Assembly (NCBI RefSeq): GCF_018881505.1
Contig: NZ_JACVQC010000001.1
Coordinates: 1,595,927-1,659,926, forward strand
Direction of reading: 5' to 3'
DNA from: Polynucleobacter sp. UK-Mo-2m-Kol15
Lineage (GTDB): Bacteria > Pseudomonadota > Gammaproteobacteria > Burkholderiales > Burkholderiaceae
Length of the DNA: 64,000 nucleotides
Position numbers and translations under genes: made by a program
The notes under the pieces: model-generated
What the model was told of the DNA's origin: nothing
The model's database searches: none
The model's input: only the letters and a program-made list of their open reading frames with translations
Part shown: positions 1 through 11,158 of the stretch, piece after piece
How positions within the stretch are numbered: the first letter of the stretch is position 1
How the letters are laid out: every line of letters starts with the position of its first letter

Positions 1-224
1 AAGAGCACCATTACTGCGCCGACGTAGACAAGAATCAAAGCCAAACTTAAGAACTCCGCCTTCAGAAGCATCCATAAGCCAGAAGCACAGAAGAAAGCTA
101 AAACTAAGAACAGTGCGGCATGCACCGGATTGCGTGCAGTAATCACGCGCAGCGCTGATAGCACCAAAAGTCCGGCAAACGCGTAAAAGAAGGCTACAAA
201 TAATGTAGAGGTATCGAATGTCAT
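1..224 (-). CDS. nuoJ: NADH-quinone oxidoreductase subunit J (partial, 3' end outside window)
   Basis: Reading leftward from an ATG at 222-224, the frame stays open to the window edge and gives about 74 residues of a hydrophobic protein beginning MTFDTSTLFVAFFYAFAGL and containing NPVHAALFLVLAFF and LILVYVGAVMVL, which are hallmarks of NuoJ. It is a membrane-arm subunit of proton-pumping complex I in the inner membrane. It lies 21 bases downstream of nuoI, in the position NuoJ normally occupies. The C-terminal part is outside the window. Identification rests on motif similarity and synteny. Confidence 0.9.
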   Translation of the reverse strand, partial: MTFDTSTLFVAFFYAFAGLLVLSALRVITARNPVHAALFLVLAFFCASGLWMLLKAEFLSLALILVYVGAVMVL

Positions 225-245
225 ATGTCGTTGTGCTCTATTCGA

Positions 246-737
246 TTAACGATAAGGCGCATCAGCTGCGCGGTTAGCGGCAATATCTTTTTCATACTTA
301 TCACCTACTGCCAAGAGCATTTCTTTGGTGAAATATAAATCCCCACGCTTATCACCGAAATACTCAAAAATATTAGTCTCGACAATAGCGTCAACTGGGC
401 AAGCCTCTTCGCAGAAACCACAGAAAATACACTTTGTTAAGTCAATGTCATAGCGACTGGTGCGACGCGTACCGTCATCACGCTCAGCAGTTTCAATTGT
501 GATAGCGTAGGCAGGACAAACAGCCTCACATAATTTGCAGCCAATGCAACGCTCTTCCCCATTTTCATAGCGGCGCAAAGCATGCAAACCACGGAAGCGA
601 GCAGATTGTGGTGTTTTCTCCTCGGGGTATTGGACGGTAATTTTTGGTTTAAAGAGATAGCGACCAGTAATCGACATACCGACCAAAATATCTCTCAGCA
701 TCAAGCTATCAAGGAATTGGGAGATTTTCTTAAACAT
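246..737 (-). CDS. nuoI: NADH-quinone oxidoreductase subunit I
   Basis: A 163-residue ferredoxin-like subunit of complex I that carries clusters N6a and N6b on the peripheral arm and passes electrons towards NuoB. Two 4Fe-4S binding motifs are visible, [12 protein letters not shown] from about residue 64 and [12 protein letters not shown] from about residue 103. The length matches the betaproteobacterial family. The gene sits between nuoH and nuoJ in an uninterrupted nuoA-J order on the minus strand, 11 bases downstream of nuoH. No anomaly is seen. Confidence 0.97.
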   Translation of the reverse strand: MFKKISQFLDSLMLRDILVGMSITGRYLFKPKITVQYPEEKTPQSARFRGLHALRRYENGEERCIGCKLCEAVCPAYAITIETAERDDGTRRTSRYDIDLTKCIFCGFCEEACPVDAIVETNIFEYFGDKRGDLYFTKEMLLAVGDKYEKDIAANRAADAPYR

Positions 738-748
738 GATTGATCAAC

Positions 749-1822
749 TTATTTCCAAATATTCAGTGGGGAAACAACCCAAGCGCCAACAACTACCACC
801 CAGAATACGGAGATGGGAATAAAGATTTTCCAGCCCAAACGCATGATTTGGTCATAGCGATAGCGTGGCAATGTGGCACGCAACCAGATAACACAAGACA
901 AGAGGAAAAAGGTTTTGGCAAACAACCAAAAGAAGCCAGGGATATCGCGAAGAATTGGCAAGTCAACGATAGGCAACCAACCACCCAAGAACATGGTGGA
1001 AGCCAATGCGGCGATCAAAATCATATTGGCATATTCGGCCAAGAAGAACATCGCAAACGCCATGCCAGAGTACTCAACCATGTGGCCAGCAACAATCTCA
1101 GACTCGCCCTCAACTACGTCAAATGGATGGCGATTGGTTTCAGCTACACCAGAGATAAAGTAAATCAAGAACATCGGCAGCAATGGCAGCCAGTTCCAAG
1201 ATAGGAAATTCAAGCCTATGCTAGCAAAGTATCCCTGCTCTTGTGAAGCAACAATCGTGCTCAGATTCAAAGAACCGGAAGTTAGCAACACAGTAACTAA
1301 TGCAAAGCCCATGGCGATTTCATAGGAAATCATTTGCGCTGAAGCGCGCATAGCACCCAAGAATGGATATTTAGAGTTAGAAGACCAACCCGCCAAGATC
1401 ACGCCATAAACACCAATAGATGAGATTGCTAAAACGTAGAGCAATCCAGCGTTGACATCAGCCAGAACCATTTTGGCTTGGAATGGGATTACAGCCCAAG
1501 CAGCGAAAGCCGGCATAATCACCATGACTGGAGCAATGAAATACAGCACTTTGCTAGCTTGAGTTGGAGAAATAATCTCCTTCATCAATAACTTCAAGGC
1601 ATCAGCAATTGGCTGCAACAAACCTAAGGGACCAACACGATTCGGTCCAAGGCGGATATGCATCCAGCCGATTAACTTACGCTCCCAAAGGGTCATGTAA
1701 GCAACAGCGCCAAACATCGGCAACACGATAATCACAATGCGTACCAAAGCCCAAACGAGTGGCCATAGTGAGCCGAAGATAGCCTCACCTTGAGTAGTAA
1801 TGAGGTTCAAGAAATTATCCAT
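749..1822 (-). CDS. nuoH: NADH-quinone oxidoreductase subunit H
   Basis: A 357-residue polytopic inner-membrane protein with about eight hydrophobic segments, the complex I subunit that helps form the quinone-binding chamber beside NuoB and NuoD. Diagnostic stretches include [20 protein letters not shown] near residue 42, [19 protein letters not shown], and the acidic loop [20 protein letters not shown], all strongly conserved in the family. It starts 8 bases after the nuoG stop, so translation of the two is probably coupled. Length and ends are normal. Confidence 0.97.
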   Translation of the reverse strand: MDNFLNLITTQGEAIFGSLWPLVWALVRIVIIVLPMFGAVAYMTLWERKLIGWMHIRLGPNRVGPLGLLQPIADALKLLMKEIISPTQASKVLYFIAPVMVIMPAFAAWAVIPFQAKMVLADVNAGLLYVLAISSIGVYGVILAGWSSNSKYPFLGAMRASAQMISYEIAMGFALVTVLLTSGSLNLSTIVASQEQGYFASIGLNFLSWNWLPLLPMFLIYFISGVAETNRHPFDVVEGESEIVAGHMVEYSGMAFAMFFLAEYANMILIAALASTMFLGGWLPIVDLPILRDIPGFFWLFAKTFFLLSCVIWLRATLPRYRYDQIMRLGWKIFIPISVFWVVVVGAWVVSPLNIWK

Positions 1823-1830
1823 CTCGTCCC

Positions 1831-4146
1831 TTATACCTTACTAACAGTTACTGGACCAAACATCGATCCCAATTGAGCGCTAGCTATTGTTCCCGCAGAA
1901 ATTCTGACGGCAGCCTTAGCTAGGTTCGCTTCTAATGTGGCAGGCAAATCTGTTGAATGACCACCCTGGGTCACTCGCACAGCATCACCCTCTTTCAAGC
2001 CCAACTCATTAAATAGTGCTTGACCTAAACCAACTTGATTGCCACGCTTAGCGTCACTCGTTAGCTGCAATGCTGATGAGCGGCGAACAATTGGATCGCC
2101 GGCATAAATACCGACATCAGATAAACGCTCTAAACCAGCAAATGTGCTTACATTCCCATTGCTTAAACCAGTAGCCGTGGATTGATTTGATAACTTAGTG
2201 CAGTAATTTTCACCAAGCGCTTCACCCAATACCTCTTCAGGCATGTTGTAGAGGAAGCCATCTAAATTTAATAAACCACCTAAAACACGGAGAACCTTCC
2301 ATGCTGGACGCGAATCGCCCAAAGGTTTGACGGCTGGCTGAATCGTTTGTGATCGACCTTCAGCATTGACAAAAGTAGACACTGTCTCAGTAAATGTAGA
2401 GATCGGCAGAATCACATCAGCCACCTCAAGCAGATCAGCACTCTTATATGCACTCAAGGCAATCACCGTATTGGCTTTTGACAATGCAGCGCGCGCTTCT
2501 GCTGGATTTGGTAAATCCATATCAGGCTCGATATTCATCAAGATCACAGCACGACGATCACCAGAAAGAACCGATTCAATACCAGCACCGTTGGCATTCG
2601 CCAAGCTAGCACCAACAGCGTTACCACCGACAGGCAAGAAGCCAAAAGTTGCACCAGTTTGCTCTGCGATAAATTGTGCCAAGACATGCAAGTCAGATGC
2701 TTGTGGATGCGCGATTGCGGCAGAGCCGAGCAATACAGAAGTGGATGTACCGGAGAGCAAGCTATCTGCAATCTTTTGCGCAGTTGCAGACACTGGTAAG
2801 TTAGGTATACCGGATGGAGCGCTAACAGATTTCACTTTAGCAACAGCCAATGCGACTTCACTCAATGTATTGAGCCATGCGCTTGGAGTTGCAGCACTAC
2901 TAATTGCAGGAATTAACCAATCATCGCCACCAGCATCAATACGTGAAACTTGCAAGCCACGCTTAGTTGCAGTGCGTAGACGCGCAGCAATCAATGGCTG
3001 CTCCTTACGCAAGAAGCTTCCAATGACCAGAATACGATCCAGCTCACTTAGCTTACTAATCGGCATACCCAACCATGGAGCAGAGGCAGAACCTTTTACG
3101 TCAGTCTGACGTAAACGAGTCTCAATTTGTTTAGAACCCAAACCGCGAATCATCTTCTGAAGGAGATACAACTCTTCTGTACTAGAAATGGGGTGCGCTA
3201 ATGCGGCAACTGCTTCAGGACCACTCTCAGAAGAAATTGTTTTGAGTGAGTGAGCTACGTAATCCATTACAGACTGCCAATCAGTCTCCAACCACTGACC
3301 GCCCTGCTTCACCATTGGTGTAGTGACACGATCTGCACTGTTTAGACCTTCGTAAGCAAAACGATCACGATCGCTAATCCAGCACTCATTAATTGCATCA
3401 TTCTCTAAGGCAACAACTCGCATTACTTTGTTGGCCTTAGTTTGAATGGTGGTGTTCGCACCCAGACTGTCATGCGGACTTACTGAACGCTTACGGCCTA
3501 ATTCCCAAGTACGCGCTGCATAGCGAAATGGCTTACTTGTTAAAGCGCCAACCGGGCAAATATCAATCATGTTTCCAGAAAGCTCTGAATCAATTGTTTG
3601 ACCTGCAAAAGTCGTGATTTCAGAATGCTCGCCACGATTGACCATGCCCAATTCCATTACCCCGGCAACTTCTTGACCAAAGCGCACACAACGGGTGCAA
3701 TGGATGCAGCGTGTCATCTCTTGCATAGAGATAAGTGGACCTACATTCTTATGAAAAACAACACGCTTCTCTTCTTCATAGCGTGAATTCGATTTACCAT
3801 AACCAACCGCTAAATCTTGTAACTGGCACTCACCGCCCTGATCGCAAATTGGGCAATCTAAAGGATGGTTAATCAGCAGAAATTCCATGACAGAGCGTTG
3901 CGCCTCAACAGCTTTAGCGGAGTGCGTAAATACCTTCATACCTTGTGTCACTGGTGTTGCGCAAGCTGGCAATGGCTTTGGAGCTTTCTCAACCTCCACT
4001 AAACACATACGGCAGTTAGCGGCGATAGATAATTTCTTGTGATAGCAGAAGTGAGGAATATAAGTGCCGAGCTTATTCGCGGCGTGCATCACCATCGAAC
4101 CTTGCGGAACTTCTACTACCTTACCATCCAATTCGATTTCAACCAT
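1831..4146 (-). CDS. nuoG: NADH-quinone oxidoreductase subunit G
   Basis: The 771-residue large Fe-S subunit of complex I. The N-terminal 2Fe-2S region has cysteines in HFCYHKK and [18 protein letters not shown]. Next come [19 protein letters not shown] and [13 protein letters not shown] for the 4Fe-4S clusters, then a long degenerate molybdopterin-oxidoreductase-like domain. I chose the ATG at 4144-4146 (MVEIELDGK), because that N-terminus is typical of betaproteobacterial NuoG. A TTG nine codons upstream (4173) is also open, but lies only 4 bases from the nuoF stop and adds a non-family extension. Confidence 0.95.
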   Translation of the reverse strand: MVEIELDGKVVEVPQGSMVMHAANKLGTYIPHFCYHKKLSIAANCRMCLVEVEKAPKPLPACATPVTQGMKVFTHSAKAVEAQRSVMEFLLINHPLDCPICDQGGECQLQDLAVGYGKSNSRYEEEKRVVFHKNVGPLISMQEMTRCIHCTRCVRFGQEVAGVMELGMVNRGEHSEITTFAGQTIDSELSGNMIDICPVGALTSKPFRYAARTWELGRKRSVSPHDSLGANTTIQTKANKVMRVVALENDAINECWISDRDRFAYEGLNSADRVTTPMVKQGGQWLETDWQSVMDYVAHSLKTISSESGPEAVAALAHPISSTEELYLLQKMIRGLGSKQIETRLRQTDVKGSASAPWLGMPISKLSELDRILVIGSFLRKEQPLIAARLRTATKRGLQVSRIDAGGDDWLIPAISSAATPSAWLNTLSEVALAVAKVKSVSAPSGIPNLPVSATAQKIADSLLSGTSTSVLLGSAAIAHPQASDLHVLAQFIAEQTGATFGFLPVGGNAVGASLANANGAGIESVLSGDRRAVILMNIEPDMDLPNPAEARAALSKANTVIALSAYKSADLLEVADVILPISTFTETVSTFVNAEGRSQTIQPAVKPLGDSRPAWKVLRVLGGLLNLDGFLYNMPEEVLGEALGENYCTKLSNQSTATGLSNGNVSTFAGLERLSDVGIYAGDPIVRRSSALQLTSDAKRGNQVGLGQALFNELGLKEGDAVRVTQGGHSTDLPATLEANLAKAAVRISAGTIASAQLGSMFGPVTVSKV

Positions 4147-4177
4147 GCTCACTTTAAGATGTCCCGTGCTCAATGTC

Positions 4178-5476
4178 TTATAAAGGTTTAGCAGAATCTA
4201 AGCAGCGCTTATGTTCTACGTGATATGCAAATTCATCCATGTAATGCTTTAACATGCCACGAACCGGCATAGCAGCAGCATCACCCAAGGCGCAAATTGT
4301 TCGACCCTGAATATTGGCTGCTACATCATTTAATAAATCCAAATCTTCTGGACGCCCTTCACCATGCTCAATACGGTGAACAATGCGCCATAACCAGCCA
4401 GTACCCTCACGACAAGGGGTGCACTGACCGCATGACTCTTCGTGATAGAAATAAGACAGGCGCTCTAAGGCGCGAACCATACAGCGGGTTTCATTCATGA
4501 CGATGACGGCACCAGATCCCAACATCGAGCCTGCTTTCGCGATGCTGTCGTAATCCATTGTGAGAGTCATCATCTCAGCACCAGGAATAACTGGGGAAGA
4601 AGATCCACCAGGAATTACAGCCTTCAATGGAATCCCATCACGCATACCACCAGCAAGCTTTAGCAAGTCAGCAAATGGCGTGCCCAATGGAATCTCGTAG
4701 TTACCTGGATAGGTAACGTCTCCAGAGATAGAGAAAATCTTTGTACCGCCATTATTTGGCTTGCCTAATTCTAAATACGCTGGACCACCAATTGCCATGA
4801 TGAATGGAACGGCAGCAAATGTTTCAGTGTTATTGATCGTCGTTGGCTTGCCATATAAACCGAAACTAGCTGGAAAAGGTGGTTTAAAGCGAGGCTGACC
4901 CTTCTTGCCTTCAAGCGACTCCAAAAGAGCAGTCTCTTCACCACAAATGTATGCACCCCAACCCGGAGTGGCATGCAATTGGAAGTTGAAATCACTGCCC
5001 ATAATTTTGTCGCCGAGATATCCAGCAGCGCGGGCTTCTTCAAGCGCCTCTTCAAAGCGCTCATATACTGCAAAAATTTCACCATGGATATAGTTATAAC
5101 CCACGCTGATACCCATAGTATAAGCACCAATAATCATGCCCTCAATCAAGGCATGCGGGTTGTAACGCATGATGTCGCGGTCCTTAAATGTACCCGGCTC
5201 GCCTTCATCACTATTGCAAACTAAATACTTCTGACCAGGGAATTGGCGGGGCATAAAGCTCCATTTCAATCCTGTTGGGAAGCCAGCGCCTCCACGACCA
5301 CGAAGTGAGGATGCTTTTAATTCGGCAATGATTGCATCGGGTGCAATCTTGTCGTTGATGATACGACGTAGCTGTTGATAACCGCCACGGCTTTCGTAAT
5401 CTTTTAAACGCCAGTTTTCGCCATTTAACCCAGCGAGGATTAAAGGCTTAATGTGTCTATCGTGCAAGCTGGTCAT
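4178..5476 (-). CDS. nuoF: NADH-quinone oxidoreductase subunit F
   Basis: The 432-residue NADH- and FMN-binding subunit that begins electron transfer in complex I. The flavin/NADH region shows [19 protein letters not shown] near residue 58 and [16 protein letters not shown]. The C-terminal N3 4Fe-4S motif is [15 protein letters not shown] followed by the distal cysteine in [10 protein letters not shown]. It overlaps the 3' end of nuoE by 4 bases (ATGA at 5473-5476), which indicates translational coupling. Confidence 0.97.
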   Translation of the reverse strand: MTSLHDRHIKPLILAGLNGENWRLKDYESRGGYQQLRRIINDKIAPDAIIAELKASSLRGRGGAGFPTGLKWSFMPRQFPGQKYLVCNSDEGEPGTFKDRDIMRYNPHALIEGMIIGAYTMGISVGYNYIHGEIFAVYERFEEALEEARAAGYLGDKIMGSDFNFQLHATPGWGAYICGEETALLESLEGKKGQPRFKPPFPASFGLYGKPTTINNTETFAAVPFIMAIGGPAYLELGKPNNGGTKIFSISGDVTYPGNYEIPLGTPFADLLKLAGGMRDGIPLKAVIPGGSSSPVIPGAEMMTLTMDYDSIAKAGSMLGSGAVIVMNETRCMVRALERLSYFYHEESCGQCTPCREGTGWLWRIVHRIEHGEGRPEDLDLLNDVAANIQGRTICALGDAAAMPVRGMLKHYMDEFAYHVEHKRCLDSAKPL

Positions 5477-5979
5477 ACCGCCTTCCCTTCTGCACGGAGT
5501 TCGCTTAACAAAGCATCAATCTTTTCTTTGCTCATAAAGCTACACATCCGCTTGTCATTAACCAACATGACTGGCGAGTCTCCACAAGCCCCCATACACT
5601 CACCTTCTTTTAGAGTAAATGTTCCGCAAGCTGTAGTTTCGTTATAGCCAATAGCCAAAGTTTCTTTCAAGTAGTTGGCAGCAGTTTCACCGTGAGTTAA
5701 CTGGCAAGGCAGATTTGTACAAATCACTAACTTGTACTTACCAATTCGTTTGGTGTTGTACATGTTGTAGAAGGTAGCAACTTCATCTACAGCGATAGTT
5801 GGCATTTCCAAAATTTGAGCAACTGTTGCAATAACTTCCGGCGATACCCAGCCCACTTCAGTTTGGGCAGCAATCAGAGCGGCCATCACAGCAGACTGCT
5901 TTTGCTCTGCGGGGTATTTAGCGACATTACGCGCAATATCTGCAAGCGTTTTATCAGATAGTTGAAGAGTTGTTGTCAT
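5473..5979 (-). CDS. nuoE: NADH-quinone oxidoreductase subunit E
   Basis: A 168-residue thioredoxin-fold 2Fe-2S subunit of the NADH dehydrogenase module of complex I (cluster N1a). The four expected cysteines are in CTNLPCQL and [28 protein letters not shown] is also typical of the family. It lies between nuoD and nuoF, overlaps nuoF by 4 bases and has ordinary length. Confidence 0.96.
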   Translation of the reverse strand: MTTTLQLSDKTLADIARNVAKYPAEQKQSAVMAALIAAQTEVGWVSPEVIATVAQILEMPTIAVDEVATFYNMYNTKRIGKYKLVICTNLPCQLTHGETAANYLKETLAIGYNETTACGTFTLKEGECMGACGDSPVMLVNDKRMCSFMSKEKIDALLSELRAEGKAV

Positions 5980-6002
5980 GAATTCATCCTTGGCGCGCTG
6001 TA

Positions 6003-7256
6003 TTAGCGGTCAATCTCCCCGAACACAATATCTTGGGTACCAATAATAGTTACGGCATCAGCCAACATATGGCCGCGTGACATTTCATCCATTGCGGAGA
6101 GATGTACAAACCCTGGCGCACGAATCTTCATACGGTATGGCTTATTAGCGCCATCAGAAACCAAATAAATACCAAATTCGCCTTTTGGATGTTCAACAGC
6201 AGAGTAAGCCTCTCCATCAGGAACGTGCATTCCTTCAGTAAAGAGTTTGAAATGGTGAATCAACTCCTCCATATTGGTCTTCATATCGACACGTTTTGGC
6301 GGAGCCACTTTATGGTTATCACTCATAACCGGGCCATCATTTGCTTTAAGCCAAGCTACACACTGTTTAATAATGCGATTGGATTGACGCATTTCCTCCA
6401 TGCGGACAAGGTAACGATCATAAGAATCGCCATTTACGCCCACCGGAATATCAAAGTCAATTTTGTCGTAAGTTTCGTAAGGTTGCTTTTTGCGTAAGTC
6501 CCACTCAATACCAGATCCACGCAGCATGGGGCCAGTGAAACCCAATTGCAAAGCGCGCTCAGGGGAGACAACACCAATACCAACTAAGCGCTGTTTCCAT
6601 ATACGGTTATCCGTTAGGAGATTGCAATACTCATCTACATTGGCATCAAACCCATCTGAGAACTGCTCAATGAAGTCGAGCAAAGTGCCGCTACGGTTTT
6701 CATTTAACCGTTTGATTGCGGAAGCACTACGAATCTTAGACTTTGAGTACTGAGCCATTTCCGCTGGCAGATCGCGATAGACGCCACCTGGACGATAGTA
6801 GGCAGCATGCATACGAGCCCCTGAAACAGCTTCGTACATATCAAAAATATCTTCACGATCGCGGAAGGCATATAAAAACACAGCCATCGCGCCAACATCG
6901 AGACCATGGCAACCAATCCATAAGAGATGATTCAGTAGGCGGGTTAACTCGTCATACATCACACGTATGTATTGAGCACGCAAAGGTACGTCTATTTGCA
7001 GTAACTTCTCAATCGCCATGACGTACGCATGTTCGTTTGACATCATCGATACATAGTCCAAGCGATCCATGTAAGGAACATTTTGGATCCAAGTACGTGT
7101 CTCAGCTAATTTTTCTGTAGCACGATGCAATAGACCAATGTGCGGATCAGCACGTTGAATGACTTCTCCATCAAGCTCTAACACTAGCCTCAGTACGCCG
7201 TGTGCCGCAGGGTGTTGAGGGCCAAAGTTGAGGGTGTAGTTCTTAATTTGTGCCAT
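6003..7256 (-). CDS. nuoD: NADH-quinone oxidoreductase subunit D
   Basis: The 417-residue 49-kDa-type subunit of complex I, which forms the quinone reduction site together with NuoB. The N-terminus contains [21 protein letters not shown], and [12 protein letters not shown] follows near residue 40. The C-terminus ends with the family signature [13 protein letters not shown]. It is a separate gene here, not fused to nuoC as in enterobacteria. It starts 3 bases downstream of the nuoC stop. Confidence 0.97.
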   Translation of the reverse strand: MAQIKNYTLNFGPQHPAAHGVLRLVLELDGEVIQRADPHIGLLHRATEKLAETRTWIQNVPYMDRLDYVSMMSNEHAYVMAIEKLLQIDVPLRAQYIRVMYDELTRLLNHLLWIGCHGLDVGAMAVFLYAFRDREDIFDMYEAVSGARMHAAYYRPGGVYRDLPAEMAQYSKSKIRSASAIKRLNENRSGTLLDFIEQFSDGFDANVDEYCNLLTDNRIWKQRLVGIGVVSPERALQLGFTGPMLRGSGIEWDLRKKQPYETYDKIDFDIPVGVNGDSYDRYLVRMEEMRQSNRIIKQCVAWLKANDGPVMSDNHKVAPPKRVDMKTNMEELIHHFKLFTEGMHVPDGEAYSAVEHPKGEFGIYLVSDGANKPYRMKIRAPGFVHLSAMDEMSRGHMLADAVTIIGTQDIVFGEIDR

Positions 7257-7259
7257 GAC

Positions 7260-7859
7260 TTAAACCGAGCCTCCGTACTGCTCTTCGCGCACGATACGTG
7301 GCGTAATCTCACGGGCTTCAATAGTGACAGGCTGATACACCACCCGCTTTAGCTCAGGGTCGTAACGCATTTCTACGTTTCCAGAGATTGGAAAATCTTT
7401 TCTAAATGGATGGCCGATAAAACCATAATCAGTCAAGATGCGACGTAAGTCTTCATGGCCATCAAACAAGATACCGAACAGATCAAATGCTTCTCGCTCA
7501 AACCAGTTAGCAGAAGACCAAACGGGGGTTAGAGAGGCGACAACCGGATATACATCTTCTGGTGCGAATACACGTAAGCGTAAACGCCAGTTATGCTCAA
7601 TAGACAACAGGTGACTAACAACTCCAAAGCGCTGACCACCCCACTGCCCTTCACGGAAATCTTGGTAATCTACGCCACACAAATCAATCAATTGCTCAAA
7701 AGCCAATGAAGGCTCATCACGCAAAAGCATGGCAGACTCAAAGTAAGCTTCTGCTTTAACAACTACAGTCACTTCACCCAAAGCAATTTCAATGGACTGG
7801 GCACGCTTACCTAAAAATTTTTCTAGATTGGTGGCGAGTTGAACTAAACGATCTGACAT
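7260..7859 (-). CDS. nuoC: NADH-quinone oxidoreductase subunit C
   Basis: The 199-residue 30-kDa-type peripheral-arm subunit of complex I. Family motifs visible are [20 protein letters not shown] and [12 protein letters not shown], with [11 protein letters not shown] between them. It is encoded between nuoB and nuoD with gaps of 3 bases on each side. Length is as expected for an unfused NuoC. Confidence 0.95.
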   Translation of the reverse strand: MSDRLVQLATNLEKFLGKRAQSIEIALGEVTVVVKAEAYFESAMLLRDEPSLAFEQLIDLCGVDYQDFREGQWGGQRFGVVSHLLSIEHNWRLRLRVFAPEDVYPVVASLTPVWSSANWFEREAFDLFGILFDGHEDLRRILTDYGFIGHPFRKDFPISGNVEMRYDPELKRVVYQPVTIEAREITPRIVREEQYGGSV

Positions 7860-7862
7860 GGT

Positions 7863-8345
7863 TTAAGCCTTCCGCGCGATCGTGCTAGTGCGAGCGATCT
7901 TAGATTGCAACTGGATAATTCCATAGATCAAGGCTTCTGCAGTTGGAGGGCAGCCAGGAACATAGATATCTACCGGCACAATGCGGTCACAGCCGCGAAC
8001 TACTGAATACGAATTATGGTAATAGCCCCCGCCATTGGCGCAAGAACCCATAGAGATTACCCAGCGCGGCTCAGGCATTTGATCGTAAACCTTACGAAGG
8101 GCTGGAGCCATCTTGTTACACAAGGTGCCGGCTACAATCATCAAATCTGATTGACGTGGAGATGGGCGAAAAACCACCCCGAATCGATCCAAGTCATAAC
8201 GGGATGCCCCTGCGTGCATCATCTCTACCGCGCAGCAAGCAAGGCCAAATGTCATTGGCCATAAAGAACCATTACGAGTCCAGTTAATAAGCTGGTCTGC
8301 AGTAGTAGTAACAAATCCTTCTTTGAGAACGCCTTCTAATGCCAT
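7863..8345 (-). CDS. nuoB: NADH-quinone oxidoreductase subunit B
   Basis: The 160-residue subunit holding the terminal 4Fe-4S cluster N2 of complex I. Cysteines are in [30 protein letters not shown] and the [14 protein letters not shown] region. I use the ATG at 8343-8345 ([15 protein letters not shown]), the usual N-terminus. The frame is open another 33 codons upstream, but that extension overlaps the end of nuoA and looks unlike the family. It begins 5 bases after the nuoA stop. Confidence 0.96.
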
Positions 8346-8350
8346 ATCGA

Positions 8351-8710
8351 TCACTCCCAGTCGAGAGCGCCCTTTTTCCAGATATATACGAAGCCCACGA
8401 TAAATTCCAAGAGAAAAATCACCATAGAGGCGTAGCCGAACCAACCAATGTCACGCAAGGCTACGCCCCACGGGAACAAGAATGCAGTTTCTAAGTCAAA
8501 CAAGATAAAGAGGATGGCTATGAGGTAGTAACGCACGTCAAACTTCATACGCGCATCTTCAAAAGCCTCAAAACCACACTCATAAGGAGACAGTTTTTCA
8601 GCATCTGGCTTTGAAGGAGCCAAAATTTTCCCAAGGAACATGGGGACCAAACCAACCCCAATACCTACTAGGATGAAAAGAAGAACGGGAAAGTAATTAG
8701 CGAGATTCAA
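8351..8710 (-). CDS. nuoA: NADH-quinone oxidoreductase subunit A
   Basis: A 119-residue inner-membrane subunit with three hydrophobic segments, the first gene of the nuo operon. Family signatures are [20 protein letters not shown] near residue 40 and [20 protein letters not shown]. The gene follows tRNA-Leu by about 110 bases, a spacer in which I see no clear promoter or terminator. The nuo genes may therefore be co-transcribed with the upstream tpiA-secG-tRNA genes, as inferred from synteny. Confidence 0.96.
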
Positions 8711-8819
8711 AATGGCCCTGAGTCGTTCGTCTGGTAAAACAATGGAGACAGCAAATTATCAATTACTGCACTACATAAAACTTTGATTTACAGCAAGAAA
8801 CCCTACAAATTTTACAATT

Positions 8820-8904
8820 TGGTGCCGACGGCGAGACTCGAACTCGCACAGCCTAAGCCACTACCCCCTCAAGATAGCGTGTCTACCAATTTCACCACGT
8901 CGGC
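8820..8904 (-). tRNA. tRNA-Leu (anticodon GAG)
   Basis: The minus strand folds into a class II tRNA of 85 nt with an encoded CCA. The acceptor stem is GCCGACG paired with CGTCGGC, with discriminator A. The anticodon stem is CTATC/GGTAG around the loop TTGAGGG, giving anticodon GAG, which reads CTC/CTT leucine codons. A long variable arm and the GTTCGAGTC T-loop are present. Its place between secG and nuoA is the usual one in Burkholderiales. Confidence 0.95.
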
Positions 8905-8988
8905 ATCTTGTAAAACTTGTTAATTCTACTGCATTGCACCACTAAACTGACCCAAAAAACGAGTCAGAAAGGCTTAAAACCTACTTTT

Positions 8989-9336
8989 TTACTTCGGGAC
9001 AGCAGGCTTGCTTGGATCTTGCGCTGGGGCAATCGGCTCAGGAGCTGGGGCCACAACAGGAGCTACGGTACCGGACAAAACACCAGGGCTGACCTCTTTT
9101 TTATTCCCAATCCAAGTAATGCCCAAAGTACAAATAAAAAAGATTGCCGCAAAAATGGCAGTTGTATGGGACAGGAAATTAGCTGAGCCACTAGCGCCAA
9201 AAACGCTACCGGAAGATCCGGAACCAAAAGCAGCACCCATATCAGCGCCCTTGCCTTGTTGAAGCAATACAAGCAAGATCACAGCCAAACCTGAAATAAC
9301 CTGTAAAACGATCAGTAAAGTCTTAAACCATTCCAT
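8989..9336 (-). CDS. secG: Preprotein translocase subunit SecG
   Basis: A 115-residue inner-membrane protein, the accessory subunit of the SecYEG export channel. Two hydrophobic segments (about residues 5-23 and 55-75) flank the conserved loop VLLQQGKGADMGAAFGSGSS, which is diagnostic of SecG. The tail is rich in Ala and Pro, as commonly seen in betaproteobacteria. It follows tpiA by 22 bases, as it does in many bacteria. Confidence 0.95.
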   Translation of the reverse strand: MEWFKTLLIVLQVISGLAVILLVLLQQGKGADMGAAFGSGSSGSVFGASGSANFLSHTTAIFAAIFFICTLGITWIGNKKEVSPGVLSGTVAPVVAPAPEPIAPAQDPSKPAVPK

Positions 9337-9358
9337 GACTTGTCTCCAAATAAAAAAT

Positions 9359-10117
9359 CTAGGCCCGACAAATAGCCAAGAAATCTTGTGGGTTCAAAGA
9401 GGCACCCCCAATCAATCCACCATCAATATCGGGCATTGCAAAAAGTTCAACGGCATTGTCAGGTTTAACACTACCGCCATACAAAATTCCCACATGGGAA
9501 GCTACATCCTCATCAAACTCCGCCAACTGCAAGCGAATTGCTCGGTGCATATCCTGAGCCATCTGCGCACTTGCCACCCTACCGGTGCCAATCGCCCAAA
9601 TGGGCTCATATGCAATCAGACAGTCGGCCAATCGATCTTGCAAAATAGCTACTTGCTTTGAAATTTGGCCTCGAACCACCTCGATCTCGCGGCCAGAGTT
9701 GCGTTCGTCAGCAGACTCGCCAACGCAAATAACTGGAGTCATGCCATTATCTAGGGCCTGAAGGGCTTTCTCAGCGACCTGCTCGTCAACCTCATGATGA
9801 AATTGGCGGCGCTCAGAATGCCCCACAATAATATAAGTACAGCCTAATTCGTTTAGCATGGATGCGGCAATGTCACCTGTATATGCTCCGGAAGCATACG
9901 CTGATACATCTTGAGCGCCCAAACTTAAAAAAGCTAAGGAGCAATCTCGAATCAAATCGCTACACTGGGACAAATAAGGGGCCGGAACACACACAGCATA
10001 TTTTCGACCCGCTGGCATACCCTGCTCCATGCCACGACAAACGGTCTTGACCCAGTCTGCATTACTCGCAAGACTACCGTTCATTTTCCAGTTGCCGATA
10101 ACAGTTAGTGGACGCAT
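9359..10117 (-). CDS. tpiA: Triosephosphate isomerase
   Basis: A 252-residue glycolytic enzyme that interconverts dihydroxyacetone phosphate and glyceraldehyde 3-phosphate. Visible hallmarks are the substrate lysine in GNWKMNGS (residues 8-15), the catalytic histidine in IVGHSERR, the catalytic glutamate in IAYEPIWAIGTG, and the phosphate-binding loop ILYGGSVKPDN and GLIGGASL. Length is typical. It lies between the quinone oxidoreductase gene and secG. Confidence 0.97.
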   Translation of the reverse strand: MRPLTVIGNWKMNGSLASNADWVKTVCRGMEQGMPAGRKYAVCVPAPYLSQCSDLIRDCSLAFLSLGAQDVSAYASGAYTGDIAASMLNELGCTYIIVGHSERRQFHHEVDEQVAEKALQALDNGMTPVICVGESADERNSGREIEVVRGQISKQVAILQDRLADCLIAYEPIWAIGTGRVASAQMAQDMHRAIRLQLAEFDEDVASHVGILYGGSVKPDNAVELFAMPDIDGGLIGGASLNPQDFLAICRA

Positions 10118-10134
10118 TAAATCAGACCCAATAC

Positions 10135-11133
10135 TTAAACGGTCAACACAATCTTGCCAACGTGCTCAGAAGACTCCATCAAACGATGGGCATCAGCCGC
10201 GTGATCCAAGGTAAATGTTTTATAAATCACCGGCTTTAACTTGCCCGCATCAAGCAAAGGCCAGATACGCGTATACAACTGCTGAGTAATTTGCTTCTTA
10301 AATGACACTGGGCGTGGGCGCAATGTAGAGCCTGTAATAGTTAAACGACGACGCAAAATTTGTCCAGTATTCACTTCTGCTTTAGAACCACCCATAATTG
10401 CAATAATCACAATACGGCCATCATCAGCCAAGCAGTCAATTTCTTTCTGTACATAAGCGCCAGTAACCATGTCGAGCACAACATTGACACCCTTTCCGCC
10501 CGTGGCCTTCTTCACCTCTTCTGCGAAATCTTGCGTCTTGTAATTGATTGCCAAATCAGCACCTAAAGCAACGCAAGCTGCGCACTTCTCATCTGTACCG
10601 GCGGTAACAAATACTTTATGACCCAAAGCTTTGGCAATCAAAATAGCAGTTACACCAATTCCACTGGAGCCACCCTGTACCAACAAAGTTTCACCTTCAG
10701 ATAGTTCACCGCGCATGAAGACATTACTCCATACGGTATAAAAAGTTTCAGGCAATGCAGCAGCCTCTTGATCGGAAAATCCTTTTGGATAAGGTAAGCA
10801 TTGAGCAATCGGCGCAGTACACAATTCTGCGTAACCGCCACCTTGCACAAGCGCACAAACCTTATCGCCAACCTTGAGACCAAACAAATTGTCAGCATGG
10901 GATAAGTCACCGCCAACAATCTCACCAGCAACTTCGAGACCAGGAATATCAGATGCGCCTGCAGGAACTGGGTAATGACCTTTGCGCTGCAAAACATCTG
11001 GACGATTAATTCCAGCAGCAATCACCTTAATCAAAATCTCACCCGAACCAGCAGCCGGAGCTTCTGGATCAGGACGAGTAGCAGACACCAGCATTTCTGG
11101 TGCGCCAAATTCTTTGATTTCCATTACGCGCAT
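10135..11133 (-). CDS. NAD(P)H-quinone oxidoreductase, zinc-independent MDR family (PIG3-like)
   Basis: A 332-residue medium-chain dehydrogenase/reductase without the structural or catalytic zinc cysteines of alcohol dehydrogenases. The N-terminal GroES-like domain contains AAGINRPDVLQRKGHYPVP. The nucleotide-binding domain contains GETLLVQGGSSGIGVTAILI near residue 145. Such proteins usually reduce quinones with NADPH, but the substrate here is not known. The frame also has an ATG three codons in (MEIKEFG), so the start could be 11124. It is encoded between pnp and tpiA. Confidence 0.88.
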   Translation of the reverse strand: MRVMEIKEFGAPEMLVSATRPDPEAPAAGSGEILIKVIAAGINRPDVLQRKGHYPVPAGASDIPGLEVAGEIVGGDLSHADNLFGLKVGDKVCALVQGGGYAELCTAPIAQCLPYPKGFSDQEAAALPETFYTVWSNVFMRGELSEGETLLVQGGSSGIGVTAILIAKALGHKVFVTAGTDEKCAACVALGADLAINYKTQDFAEEVKKATGGKGVNVVLDMVTGAYVQKEIDCLADDGRIVIIAIMGGSKAEVNTGQILRRRLTITGSTLRPRPVSFKKQITQQLYTRIWPLLDAGKLKPVIYKTFTLDHAADAHRLMESSEHVGKIVLTV

Positions 11134-11158
11134 ATGAACTCCCGCTCGCTAACCTAAC

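Noticed and set aside
740..1204. Plus-strand open frames opposite nuoH and nuoG
   Set aside because: They lie wholly inside well-supported genes on the minus strand and show no family resemblance.
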